Below are positions 10,752 to 20,578 of a DNA stretch of 64,000 nt, piece by piece. The translations under genes were made by a program, and so were the position numbers. The notes under the pieces were generated by a model that was given only the letters and a program-made list of their open reading frames with translations, ran no database searches and had not been told where the DNA came from. The stretch lies in the NCBI GenBank assembly GCA_963575745.1, contig CAUYUJ010017863.1, positions 132,501 through 196,500 on the forward strand. The letters run 5' to 3'. The stretch comes from Prorocentrum cordatum. Lineage: Eukaryota > Sar > Dinophyceae > Prorocentrales > Prorocentraceae. Numbering within the stretch: the first letter of the stretch is position 1; each line of letters starts with the position of its first letter.

Positions 10752-12083
10752 TCAAGGTAGACATATGAACGTTTGTCCAGGTTTCCTCCTGAGGACAAAC
10801 CTCGGCTGAATGCTAACTGCGATATCCCACCACTTCCTCCACGCAATTCCAACGCATCGACCTGGTTGTGTCGCCCGTAACACAGGGTCGGGATTACGGA
10901 GAACATCAGCATGTGCATCCGCAGGTAGCCCCGCAGGGAAAACGAGGAAGGTTTCTTCTTCGTCATCACTCTCAGTGTCGGAGTCAAGGGGAACGTCGGT
11001 GCAGCAAGTACCACATCCGAGACCTTTTAGGTCGTCACCGCAGTCGCCATTGCCTTTTTCGACTACTTTGGGTATCTTGCGTGGCTTGATGCCCGCTTCT
11101 TTGTCGGCTTTCTGCTTTTCCTTTTGTTTGATCCAGGCATCTGTCGGTAGTGCTATGTGTTGCACTGTGTCGGGTGAACTGAATGTCGGGAATAAGGGGG
11201 GGCATGCGGCCGCGCTCAATCGAGGGGGGGGAAGACGATCGTCATCGACGAAAGCAACCCGCCTTGGGCGTGGTCGCCGGTCCGTTTGTCCGAGAAAAAC
11301 CGGCGCCGGCGGTTTCACGTACACTCGAATGCGAATATTTGTCACACCATTCGGTAACGGCGCATTGTGATTGTACCCGATAGGTTGATCCTGAATCTTG
11401 ACCTCTCGTATAACAGTATTGTCGTCAAGATTCATCGTTACCCTTCTCACGACATGGTCCCATTCAGGGCCATTCTTAAGGTATTGAACGTAAGTTCGAG
11501 CCCCTTTATCCACCCTTGCGTGGATGCTAAGCTGTATTTTACCCAAAACTATTTGGTCAATCAGCCTTGCAGTCATGATAGCAAGTGTTTTGTTGCGCCA
11601 TTCTGCCCCCCGCGCACCTTGGCCATACCAATCCAGTTCATGCTCGGCAAGTTGTGCGGGTTTCCCTGCAGTTTGGCACGTGCATCTCCACAAGTTAGTT
11701 GGGATGCGCATATATGTGGTTGCCACCTGCAGATTGGATCCGCTAGGCAATTTACTTGAACGGTCAAACTTCATACCGAAGTGGCAACATCGCATACGCA
11801 TGACATGCAAGCTTAAATCTTCAATAGTATCTCGCATGGGACCCTGTTTCCAGAAGTAACCTGGCGGTCCCACGCATACCATAGCCATTCGTAAAGCCCG
11901 AGCTTTAGTCATCAGATGTTGGATACGTTGATAATGTGGTCCCGCCCGCTTTCCAGGCAACCGAACGTACCAGTCAGCGGGCGTTGCTACCCAAAGTATT
12001 TGGTAATCCCCCGAGAGCAATCCACCCAAATACTGTGTACCAGTAGAGGTCATAACCTCTGTATGCGTGATACGGTCACACAT
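10752..12083 (-). pseudogene. 443-codon retroelement block between protease and integrase
   Basis: This is the longest undamaged frame of the element after the reverse transcriptase. Its first half has folded-protein composition: ILWVATPADWYVRLPG, ARALRMAMVCVGPPGYFWKQ and MRCCHFGMKFD. From memory, similar segments sit between protease and integrase in other dinoflagellate copia-like polyproteins. The middle is rich in charged residues and Pro. A late acidic patch (LDSDTESDDEEETF) is followed by a palindrome-encoded AGLPA, and another (AGKPA) lies near residue 140. I cannot assign a fold or activity; a nucleic-acid-processing or structural role is only a guess. The final part is probably out of the original frame. 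Confidence 0.6.
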
Positions 12084-12767
12084 GAATCCACTTCAGCGCA
12101 AGCTGTTCGTATGTCTTCGATAACGAGTGCACGAGAGTGATAATGATGTGATGAGCGTTCATATGCTGCGGCGGCCACACAGCCGGGTCCATCGCTGTCT
12201 CTGGCGGCCTCGCAGCCGGGCTCGCCAATGTCCCTGGCACGCACGGCCGGCGCCTGGGACAAGTATGCAGGTTCCCCCGCGCCTGACGACAGAACCTCAG
12301 TGTTCGGCCTGCCGGAGCAAGCGCGAGTGGCCGTGGCGCGCGCATGCCCCCGTCACTCATTTTCAAGCGATGGGGGCGCCCCAATGCCCGTGCCATGCTG
12401 CGCTGCTCAAGAACTGCTCGATGTGGAAATATCGAACTTCTCAGCGGCATCATCTGCTCCTGCAGGTGTCCCTGCATTCACTCCAGTAGGCGTCCCTGCC
12501 ATCGAGTCGGGCGGCGTCTACTTGCTGCCCTCCTCGTATATGGTCTGATGCACTTTCGCCTGCAAGTTGCGCAAGGCGAAGTCCTGATCGGCTGGTGTAG
12601 GGACATTCCCATATGACGTGTTCCTGCGATGTCAAGTCTTCAGGGCGTTGTTCACCAAAGACTGGATCGTGAAAGCGAACGTCTCCTTGATGGAGAAGCA
12701 AATTCCCTTGGTGCCCTGAGACATCATGTATGCATGGGCATCGTTGGTAGCGTGTGCCCCCGCACTG
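12084..12767 (-). pseudogene. Retroelement spacer between protease and unknown block
   Basis: Overlapping short minus-strand frames (12050-12262, 12076-12477, 12450-12701) have no domain. Two degenerate palindromes (12462-12477 and 12486-12501) sit here. The frames change several times, consistent with decay. Confidence 0.4.
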
Positions 12768-13442
12768 CTAGATGCAGGTTGCCCTGCTGTTAGCTCTGCA
12801 ACAGCTGCCTCGGTGACGAAAAACGGAACATCTTCGCTGTGAGGATTGGCCGTTATAGTGACTGCCATTGAGCCTTTTTTCCTCCGTTGCGACCCCGTAC
12901 TCGTCGACCTTGATCGCCGGGTGCCCCGAAAGCGTTTTCACTACATCAAATACTCTGGCGCCTTTCCCAAGGAGAATCTCAGAGCCTGGAACGATCATTT
13001 TCTCGTGCCCCTGCGCCAGGATCAGGATGGTCCTCGTGTTGGACATGCTCCTTAGACCCAGGATAGCAGGAATATTCTCGCCGGGACCTCCAGCCACGTT
13101 AGCTGAATAGGTGCCCAACCTGGCCATAGCGGGCTTCCCCGCAGAGTCCCCTTTCCGCTCGCATGCAATCTTGCAGCGCAAGGAATTATCACAGATGGCG
13201 GCGCCATGCCCAACGCCAGACATGTAAAGCCTCTTCGTCAAGCTCAGCTTCTTGACGCCGTGTCCATGGGAGCGTGACACACGCTCGAATGTCTGTGCAG
13301 TCTTCAGACCAATGATATTAGCATTGCTGCCGATGTCCAGCAGGATCGTCAGCGTGCCATCTACCATGGTCTCACTGTTCGCGGCCAGGGCTATCATGGC
13401 GATCTCCAAAACTTCCTGACACTTAAGACAGAATTCTGCCAT
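12768..13442 (-). pseudogene. Retroviral-type aspartic protease of the copia element
   Basis: The 224-codon frame contains GTLTILLDIGSNANIIG, the place of the active-site D-[ST]-G in retropepsins. Here it reads Asp-Ile-Gly-Ser (residues 36-39; Asp codon 13335-13337). It is followed by YMSGVGHGAAICDNSL and by IPAILGLRSMSNTRTILIL, which fit the flap and second half of copia-type proteases. The enzyme would cut the Gag-Pol polyprotein inside the particle. Replacement of Thr/Ser by Ile in the catalytic triplet is unusual; it could be a lineage feature or damage. A palindrome-encoded AGKPA interrupts the domain near residue 102. The downstream end runs into Arg/Cys-rich sequence that is probably out of frame. 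Confidence 0.7.
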
Positions 13443-13974
13443 GCATGCCTTTGCGGCGCCTCTGCTCCGACGCCCAATCGTTCCTCGTCAGGGGCGCGGA
13501 GACGTTCATGTACTCTCGTGCCTCTTCTTCTGTGATGGGGTTCTTCTCGAAGATCCACGCCGACGGATACTCGTCGCACATGTGGGGGTGCTGTGCTGAT
13601 GAGAGCGGCATGTTCATAAACGTGTCTTCATCAGCGCGCGTAGCTATCTGACTATCTGTGTTAATCATCAAGACAATGTGCAGCATGTCGCGCTCTGATA
13701 TGGCACTGGTGCCGCTGCGTGCGCTCGCCGGGATTTCCGCTCTGCGCTGGTTTCGCGGGCGGATGTCACGCCCGTAGGGCATGTGTGCATGTGATACTTG
13801 GAGCCACTGCGCGCTCCTTCCAGTGGCCCTCTCAATGCGCCTCAGCCACATACCATTAGCAGGTAGCCCCGCTGGTGCTGTCGCAGCAAGTGACCCTGCG
13901 TTGTTTGCTGGTTCGGCTATCAGGGGCATAGGCGCATATGTGGCAGGCGCGGTAGCTACTTTCGCCTGCACCAC
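13423..13974 (-). pseudogene. Retroelement spacer frame upstream of protease
   Basis: A 183-residue minus-strand frame of plausible composition (for example SDRDMLHIVLMINTDSQIA-like sequence and EDTFMNMPLSSAQHPHMCDE). It overlaps the protease frame by 20 bases at its 3' end in a different phase. It contains a palindrome-encoded AGLPA (13859-13874). No domain is recognised. Confidence 0.45.
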
Positions 13975-14159
13975 ACTGAATGATGCCGCAGGTTGCCCTA
14001 CAGGTGTAGTTGCGGCAGCTGTCGTGTTGCCGTGATGCGGCTGAGCTCTTCGCGAAGGTCTCTGAGCTCGTTCGCCCCGCTGAGTACCTCTTCATGACGA
14101 TTTGCTGCATCCTGGTATCTGGCTAGGGCGTAGTGAAATTCAGCTGCCATAAAGCCCAC

Positions 14160-14325
14160 GCCCCTGCACATGGCACAGGGGGCCTCACTGGCGGCACCTT
14201 CTAAAGTCCCTGCCAGCTGCCGACATGAGCCACTCGACCCCAGCATTGTGAATATAATCTATGGCCGTACTGCAGCCTCCACACATTGTCATGGTTGACG
14301 AAGATGCCCAGGCAAGTGGCGCACT
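14160..14325 (-). pseudogene. RING-like zinc-finger segment, degenerate
   Basis: The minus strand reads KCATCLGIFVNHDNVW, then RLQYGHRLYSQCWGR, then after a frame change CAMCRGVGF. The order Cys-x2-Cys, His, Cys-Trp, Cys-x2-Cys resembles a RING-H2 finger. The usual Cys before the first His is Tyr here, and the second His is also Tyr. By position it is part of the long polyprotein between gag and protease. If the family call is right, intact relatives might have ubiquitin-ligase-like activity. The assignment is tentative. Confidence 0.4.
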
Positions 14326-15540
14326 TGTTGAAGCCACCGTCACTGATGACCGGTGGTGTTGCCGATGGCCTGATGCGCGTCTGGCGCTCCACTGTGGACC
14401 CACCAATCTCATACTGGATCGGTGGGACCGGCGGCTGCTGCGCAGCTGCAAGCGATGCCAGACTGAAAGCAGGCGTCCCCGCAGAAATAGAAGTAGCGGG
14501 TTGCCCCGCACGACCCATCATACGGCGTGCCTGTCGCTCCTGGTTGCGACTCTGGCGAGCCGATTGCATGGTGAGGTTGGCCTGCTGCGCCTCGTGGATG
14601 GCCAGAATCTCTGGGCGCAGCTCCCCCACGGAGGATGGCACCACCAACCCAGGGCCATGGTGCACCGCGTCAGGATCCATGGGGGCTGCCAAGTATCCGT
14701 TGCGAGGTACTTGGCCTAGTGCCCCAGACTCGTATCCGGAGCCTCATGTCAGCTGAGACCGGTAGAGGTCGTCGGCTGTTGCCCGAACATACGGGTTGTC
14801 CGGCTGAGACCCCGCGCGTGGATTGCCCGTCTCCTGAACGTAGTGGCGCATCCATCGGTGGTGCTGTTGGTCGCTCAGCAGCCGTTGGGTCGCATGTCGG
14901 GTGGCTGCAAAATGCTGGAACATACCCGTTCCAATCGGGGTGATCCGGTGATGGGTTCGGATCCGGACTACACTCCCATGGGGGTGTCCAGCCAGCGCTC
15001 GGGAGGTCAATGCCGTCCCGACGCATGCTCTGCATGGCCTCGCGCATCTGCGTGTGCATCCACTGCTGCTGACCTGTCATGCTCTCAACCCTCTGGGCGG
15101 CTTCGTGGCTAGAAAAAAGCAGGTTGCCCCGCAACTGGACGTGGCGATGCGGTGGCGATGTCGCGTGCAAGGCCTGGTAGAAGGTAAAGCTGAAGGTCCA
15201 GCCTGTGGTGCTCCCAGCACTCCGTGGAGTCCCAGACGGAATCGTAGCCCTGCTCATGGGCGCGAACGAAGCAGGTTGCCCTGCAAGTACTGGCAACTGT
15301 TGCGTCTGGGCACGCTACGGGTCGTTGGTATACAACCCGTCGTTGGGCGTAATCCCGTTGGATGTCATGCCCGATGCGTCCGCAGTCTGGGCCTGAATCC
15401 ATGATCCATATGATCCCCCTGTTGGTGCCCCCACTTGGTGCCCCTCTTGCAGAATAAATATGGCAGTGAACTCGACCCCCTGCATGGGGGTCGGCTCGGG
15501 GGCCTTCAGGTCGCAAGAAATCTGAGACATAAGCGAATTC
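14326..15540 (-). pseudogene. Long retroelement polyprotein part, frameshifted, no domain
   Basis: Frames 14201-14692, 14670-15296, 15109-15516 and 15315-15530 overlap end to end. Together they read as one Gln/Pro/Ser-rich polypeptide broken by several frameshifts (for example AIHEAQQANLTMQSARQSRN; SMTGQQQWMHTQMREAMQSM). The most upstream piece starts MSQISCDLKAPEPTPMQGVE, which looks like a natural N-terminus. Four palindromes (14469, 14496, 15119, 15271) fall in it. No enzymatic domain is seen; it is probably a structural or disordered linker. Confidence 0.5.
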
Positions 15541-15689
15541 CTCGACGTCGATGCGTCACATGGAATATCCTATGAGTTCTGTGGAAGAAAGTTGTCAGCA
15601 CGCAGGTGTCCGTGTTCGTTATCCTTGATGTATAAAGGATTGGTCCATACTTGTCCTACTCGAACATATACACATTGTCTAATTAGGCA
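15541..15689. other. Short unassigned spacer inside the retroelement
   Basis: AT-richer than its surroundings, without a convincing frame on either strand. It separates the MSQISC frame from the Tpt1-like pseudogene. Confidence 0.4.
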
Positions 15690-16491
15690 AGATGCCTATG
15701 ATCTGGACAATGTGGCTAGGCGGGGTCCTGCCATCGTTGCCTGCCGTCAGAATAATATCTTTCGCGGAACGCCAAATTGAGATACTGCCACGAAGTAGGC
15801 TTCTGAGACTTACCATAACCAGTACTTCGGAATCTATGCGCAGGACAGACTGGATTCTGTTACCTCCAGGTAGATATGGGCATCCATGAACGCATCGTCT
15901 GCCTCCTCAATTGGTAATATCATCAGCGCGGCATGACAGCCCGACATGGAGTATGTTCGGGATATTGACCCATCTGGTACCATAGATAAAATAGCAAGGT
16001 GCCCTGGTGATGTCAAGCCGGTTACCCTTTTGTAAAAGGGGCTCTGGGCACTTGATGCCAGGGCTGCTATGCCCATTGCTTGGGCGCAGAAAATTCGTCG
16101 GATGGGACTCGTTTGCGCAATTGAGCTTCTTTACCTGGACCCTGTTCTGTTGCATACCTGAATGGTCGATCATGCAGATAAGGCCCAACACCGCCAGGGC
16201 CTGGAAGGCCCAGTGGCGGTCACGAAGGCGCCCCTGGACAGTTCTCAGGTTGTGTTCATGCCAGTTCTCGTAGCCTTTGGGCGGCCAGTTGTCGAGTAAG
16301 TCCGTGAGCTCCACCCAGCAGTCGCACTCGTCAAAGGACGCGACCGACGTAGCGAGACCATCAGAAAAATGGTCGCGGTGGAACGGCTCATGCCGAGTAA
16401 CGGTGGCGAACCATTCTGAACGCTCCCGCTGTTCATGTTCGTTTGGTTTAATACAAGGACTTCCGCTTCCTTGAGGACCCCCTCGAGGCAT
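15690..16491 (-). pseudogene. RNA 2'-phosphotransferase (Tpt1/KptA)-like domain in the retrotransposon
   Basis: Tpt1/KptA enzymes remove the 2'-phosphate left by RNA ligation, using NAD+, through an ADP-ribosyltransferase fold. The minus-strand frame from 16491 ends at TGA 15907-15909; continuing in the same phase gives the rest of the domain. Landmarks in order are: FLRPSNGHSSPGIK (family pattern I-R-A-x-Q-G-H-S), CYFIYGTRWVNIPNILHVGL (pattern Y-H-G-T then I-L-x-x-G-L), GGRRCVHG (pattern R-x-H-V-H), VLRIDSEVLV (pattern V-L-x-I-D) and SIWRSAKDIILTA (pattern F-Y-R-S-x-N-G-V-W-L-T), then a Pro near the end. Spacing and order fit the family. The Arg and Gly-His-Ser of the first motif remain, but the His of Y-H-G-T is replaced, since the text reads Tyr-Gly-Thr. 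The stop and these changes suggest loss of activity. It lies between gag and protease, where copia elements normally carry nothing of the kind. Confidence 0.65.
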
Positions 16492-16643
16492 CTCTCAAAA
16501 TCATAGCTGAGGGCAGGTTCCTTCCTCAAAGCATTGCGGACAACCCGGCGTGTGCGAGCTGCATCGTCAGCATGTGCGGCAGCACGTTGGGTGTCGCACT
16601 GCGCCGCAACGTATCGGTCAGACCCGTCGTCGGCGAAGGGCCT

Positions 16644-17713
16644 CTACGCTGGGTTGATGTTCATTCGATTGGCAGCGCCCAGCTGCTCCCAATATCGCCT
16701 GCATTCCTCAGACATTTCGAAAGCAACGGCGGGTTGCCCCGCAGGAGCAACGGCTGGCTCGCCATGCGTCCTGACTGGCTCGGACGCTGCAGGCGCTGCT
16801 GGCGCTGCTGATGAGCTAGCGCCCCCAAGTGCCCTGGGAACTCGGGAATCGCGCATGTCGAAGAAGTGTCATCCACTGATATTGGGAGCCGCTCCTGGTG
16901 CCCTTGAAGTAGTATCCAACATCTTGTACTTAGCACCGTCCTTTGTTGAAAAGGCATTATTGGACGATCCCCCCAGCGATGGCACCCAGCCTGCCCCGTG
17001 AGTCCTACCAGGCGTCGGGCCGCGCCGGCGCGCGGGATCCTTTGGAGTAGGCGTACTATCGCCCTTGAACGCTGCTGCTGCGGCGGCCACTGCTGGTCCT
17101 CTGGAGCGATGTCTCTCAGCGGGGTTCCCCGCAGAGCGCTGGGACTTGCTGTTGCCAGGATTGGGATCATCTGGACTATTTCTCTTCTTCTGTTCAGGCG
17201 GTGGCGCAAGCTGATCGTATTCGAGCGACCTGTGCTGGCCTGGAAAATACGATGATGGGGTCTATCAATTTCGAAATGTGGCCTCAATTTTGGAGAAGGC
17301 CCCATTGGCTTTGCCGCTGCGGGTGCCCCCGCTGAAGAACGTCTGGTTTTGCTACCGGCATTGCGGACATCTGGCCCCCCAGGCTTCCTGAGTACCATGT
17401 TCTTGTTCTGGGCCTTTCTTTTGCAGCCCAAATCATGCAGATCAGCTGCGATCTTTTTTTCAATCAAGGTTTTTATCAAACCTACCCCTGGACCGTGGTA
17501 GGCGACTATCCTGCCGTTGGCGAGATTCATATCTTCTGTAACCCTGTCACAAACATCCATTACTGCATCGGCGTCGCGGGTGTAGTCCGCGTCAGAGGTG
17601 CAGGCCGTGTCGGAGCATTCCGAGTCAGACCCTGGAGGGGCAGCCTCGGTGGGGCCCACTGCCTTGGCAAGGACCTGGTTGCCAGCCCCTTCATCGCCCT
17701 GGCTGGTCGGCAC
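16644..17713 (-). pseudogene. Retroelement coding part downstream of gag, unrecognised
   Basis: A 350-codon minus-strand frame begins with an acidic stretch (SECSDTACTSDADYTRDADA). It continues MNLANGRIVAYHGPGVGLIK and LIEKKIAADLHDLGCKRKAQ, which look like true coding sequence. The latter half is Arg/Gln/Ser-rich and probably out of frame. The real frame seems to return in 16644-16856 (FEMSEECRRYWEQLGAANRM). Four palindromes (16729, 17119, 17319, 17731) occur in or near it. No domain is recognised. Confidence 0.45.
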
Positions 17714-17919
17714 TTTCTCGTTTGGACGAAGCGGGTTGCCCCGCGCGACGCTCGCGCTATGCGTGCCTTGAGGTAGTGATTCGGTGCGAACTCTTTCATG
17801 TTCATCAACTGGCTGGTAGTCATCTGCCGTCGACTGTTCCTCAGGTGGGTGAATGGTCGGAACTGCAGCGCGGCCCCGACCATCGCCGTGGGGCCTGGCC
17901 CATGGCGTTCTCTTGAAGT
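17714..17919 (-). pseudogene. Retroelement coding fragment next to the nested insertion
   Basis: Minus-strand sequence such as VGAALQFRPFTHLRNSRRQM and QLMNMKEFAPNHYLKARIAR continues the polyprotein up to the left edge of the family F element at 17920. Confidence 0.5.
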
Positions 17920-18670
17920 CCCACCAGCCCTCTGGGCTTGGGTGGTATCACGCGTTTTTCTTCTCTCTTCCACTGAACCCCCTCCCCCCGCCCCCTCCCC
18001 TGGGCCGGGAAGGGGGGGGTGGCGCCGAGGCGCTGGGGCGCCCAAGATGGCCCGGGATTGCTCCAAGAGGGCTTCGAAGTCGCAAGATGGCCTCCAAGAT
18101 GGCCCATGCTACTTGAAGATGGGCCAAGATAGCCCCCGACATACCCCCGAGAGGTCGAGCCCTTCACGGCGGCTTCCAATATGCAAAAACCGTTCAAAAA
18201 GCCGGGAGGAAATCACTGTTTTAGGCATTATCGCCTTTTCGCTTCCGATGGGCCTTGGAAGCCTCAAGATGGCCCCAAGACGGCCCAAAAGAAGCCCAAG
18301 AGGGGCCCGAGAAGGTCGAAGACGGCCCCAAGATCGCCCAAGAGGCGCCCTAGAGCGCCCCGAGAGGGCCTCAAGATGCCGCTTCAGAGCCTCCGAGGTG
18401 GGGGCCCAAGCCCCCCCCCCCCCCCACACACACACGCACACACGCACCTCTTTTTGAGCCATGGTGCCAAATACGCCCCCGAGAGGCCTCCCAGACCCCC
18501 CAGAGAGCCCCAAGACTCCCCCAAAATATCCTCAAGAGGGCCCCAAGACGGCCTCAAGGCAGCCTCAAGATGGCCCAAGATAGCCGAGCATGGCTCAAGA
18601 TAGCCTCCAAAGAGGCCTCGAGGAAGCTGGCAATCAATTCTGGATGGGCTGGTGGGGATGCGCGAAGCGT
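17920..18670. mobile_element. Family F element nested in the LTR retrotransposon
   Basis: This 740-bp non-coding block interrupts the retroelement coding strand. It is bounded by CCCACCAGCCC (17920-17930) and GGGCTGGTGGG (18646-18656), an 11-bp perfect terminal inverted repeat. The right end then continues GATGCGCGAAGCGT, shared with 34590-34613. The interior is polypyrimidine, then CCAAGA-type repeats. The segment near 18205-18260 (AATCACTG, then TTTCGCTTCCGATGGGC) matches 33550-33600. It could be a non-autonomous DNA transposon or, because it splits a frame, an introner-like element; AG sits just inside the minus-strand 3' side (CAGAGGGCTGGTGGG). Confidence 0.65.
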
Positions 18671-18941
18671 CAATAATAACTGAGGGGCAGACTGGCACTT
18701 GAATATCCGGCAGCCACGAAGTTGACAACTGCAGCTGGATTGTCGGCAGGGTCGGCCAGTCACGTTTCCCAATCGACATACTGTATGTCCGGATCGGTTT
18801 GAGCCCAATGTATCGACGGACCTCTGCCTCTCTCATGGCCCCGGGGGCATTCGCGGCGGAGATGTTGTGTGCTATGGCAGATGTCACATTCCATTGGTTT
18901 ACCGTTAGCGTCTCTCGGGTTGCCCCGACGCCCCCTACCAT
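18671..18941 (-). pseudogene. Retroelement coding fragment between gag and nested element
   Basis: The minus-strand frame reads VNQWNVTSAIAHNISAANAP, EAEVRRYIGLKPIRTYSMSI and TLPTIQLQLSTSWLPDIQVP, coherent protein-like sequence. It stops making sense where the family F element begins. No domain is recognised. Confidence 0.5.
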
Positions 18942-19022
18942 TTCCTCAAGTGCGCCTACGACCCCTGCCTGCGCTCAGGAGTAGATATTCATACGGTGGC
19001 CAAGTAAGGGATGTCAGGAACG

Positions 19023-20110
19023 CTAACGCACCTCTGCCATGCAATCGCCGTCGTTTGCCCCTACCCTTGCCTCGACCCTTGCCCTTTCCCTGAGTGCCCG
19101 TCGGATAGTACGTCGTACCCTGCGAATTGGCTTCTTCATAAACCATTTCCATCTGCGCTTATGCTTCTGATTTCCTAGAAACAGCCAGTGAGCCTGTTGT
19201 GCTTCTGAGAGGTACGTGGGCATGTCGGAGTAGTCTAGGGCATTCGCTTCGTCACCTGATGACGTTTCGGCGTCGGTTCCAGAGTCGAAGTCAGACTCAG
19301 CGGCTTGCCCCGTTGAGCCTACAAGGTTAATGGCTCGTGCAGGAGCCGCGATTGCCGACGGTCCCTGGTATCTGGCCCAGGAGTCTTGCGACCCCGTAGC
19401 CAGACCACCAGTTTGAGCCAATAGCGTGGTCGTCTCCGTTGGTTGCGGATCATCCTTCCAGACGTTTGAAGCAGGTTGCCCTGCGTTGGCCTCAGCAGGA
19501 CAAGTTTCGGCACGGTGACCGTGGCTGAAGAAACCACCAATATTGCCATGGGCTCGCTCAGCAAAATGAGCATATGATCTCATGCGCTCAAGCAGAGAAT
19601 CAAATTGCTGTTGATTCATCGGCATTTGGTCGTTGAGTGGCTGTAGGAGTTGTTGTGCACACGACGTCTCACTCTTAAGGCTCTGAACCGAATAACTTCT
19701 AGGATTTGGAAGTTGGGGATGTTAAAGCCTGCCGTTCCAGCCTCGTAGCGGGCTATCTCGAAGCGTGCCAGTGTCTGGTCGATCCGTTCTCCCGCATGGA
19801 CTCGACAGTCGATGAGAGCAGTACCCGAGTGAAGTTGGCGTTCCTCCTCTAAGTTCTCAAACTTTGTGCTGAAGAACATAATGTAAGTGACACCATCAGT
19901 ATGACGGCCACCTATGTCGACGCCAAAGTTAATGACTGCTGGGGGAACTCTCATGGATACGGTCCGTGAAAAGCTTCCCAGACCACGCTGCAATGCTGCA
20001 GCTTGTTGGGGGGGCGTCATATGACCTGCGGTCACGTTGATCCAAGCATGTACTCTCGAACGAATTCGCGGAAAGGTACTTGACCGGCCAGGTCCCAGTG
20101 GGGGCCGGTT
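19023..20110 (-). pseudogene. gag (capsid-like) region of the copia-like element
   Basis: Frames 19616-20236 and 19023-19625 together read as a Gag-type polypeptide: HAWINVTAGHMTPPQQAAAL, PPAVINFGVDIGGRHTDGVT, then KFENLEEERQLHSGTALIDC, ERIDQTLARFEIARYEAGTA and, after a frame change near 19650, MPMNQQQFDSLLERMRSYAH. The pattern of charged helices with a late Met-rich helix resembles the gag of other dinoflagellate copia-like elements. Gag would form the virus-like particle. At least two frameshifts are needed to connect the pieces. A conserved-looking GGFFSHGHRAETCPAEA could be a remnant of a nucleocapsid-like motif. It is first in the polyprotein, as expected downstream of the 5' LTR. Confidence 0.7.
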
Positions 20111-20560
20111 GTTCTTTTGTCGTCTCCGCCACGCATGTGTTCCACAGCACACCCGATAGCGACCCAGATAAAACCAAAGATAATAACACCAATCCACTGG
20201 CCCCGTAGGTCGTAGTCGGATGTTGGTGGCTGACACTTGTGGTGTTTTGTTGTAAGCGTGCGTCGGGGTGGAGGCGGCGCGATATCGTATCTCATGTTGC
20301 CATGCATGGTATCTTCGAATAATTTTCCACTTGGAATAGGTGGGTGGACTTCAGGAGTGCAGTAGCGCAGGGATGCAGGACTCGAGTGAGAGGCCGCTGC
20401 GAGAGCAGAGGTAACACTGCAAGTGTCCTTGCGGTTGTGCGTAGTTATGTGCATTCCTCCGCGCAGACCCACTGCACCCTGATGTTCCACCATGTCAGTA
20501 GTCCGCCAAATCGTGCCATGGATGGTGAAGACTAGAGCGAGAGCTGACCACCATAGGCCA
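20111..20560 (-). pseudogene. Leader region before gag with two hydrophobic segments
   Basis: A minus-strand frame from 20697 to 20032 carries two membrane-like stretches, GLWWSALALVFTIHGTIW and GVIIFGFIWVAIGCAV. They are separated by Thr/His/Pro-rich sequence and followed by the presumed start of gag (QVPFREFVREYM). Its first 40 or so codons lie in the LTR and primer-binding site, so the true start is probably further in. Membrane segments ahead of gag are unusual for copia elements; this may be an accident of decay. Confidence 0.4.
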
Positions 20561-20572
20561 GCTCCGCTACCA
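20561..20572 (-). promoter_or_regulatory. Primer-binding-site-like sequence
   Basis: On the minus strand, six bases inside the 5' LTR, lies TGGTAGCGGAGC. It shares its first eight bases with the Ty1 primer-binding site and its last four with plant copia sites, which pair with the 3' end of initiator Met tRNA. Its position supports the orientation of the element. Confidence 0.6.
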
Positions 20573-20578
20573 AGTTTG

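Noticed and set aside
18570-18602. TAGCC to TGGCTCAAG as a spliced-leader relic
   Set aside because: Spacing is one base off and the words belong to the surrounding CCAAGATGGC repeat.
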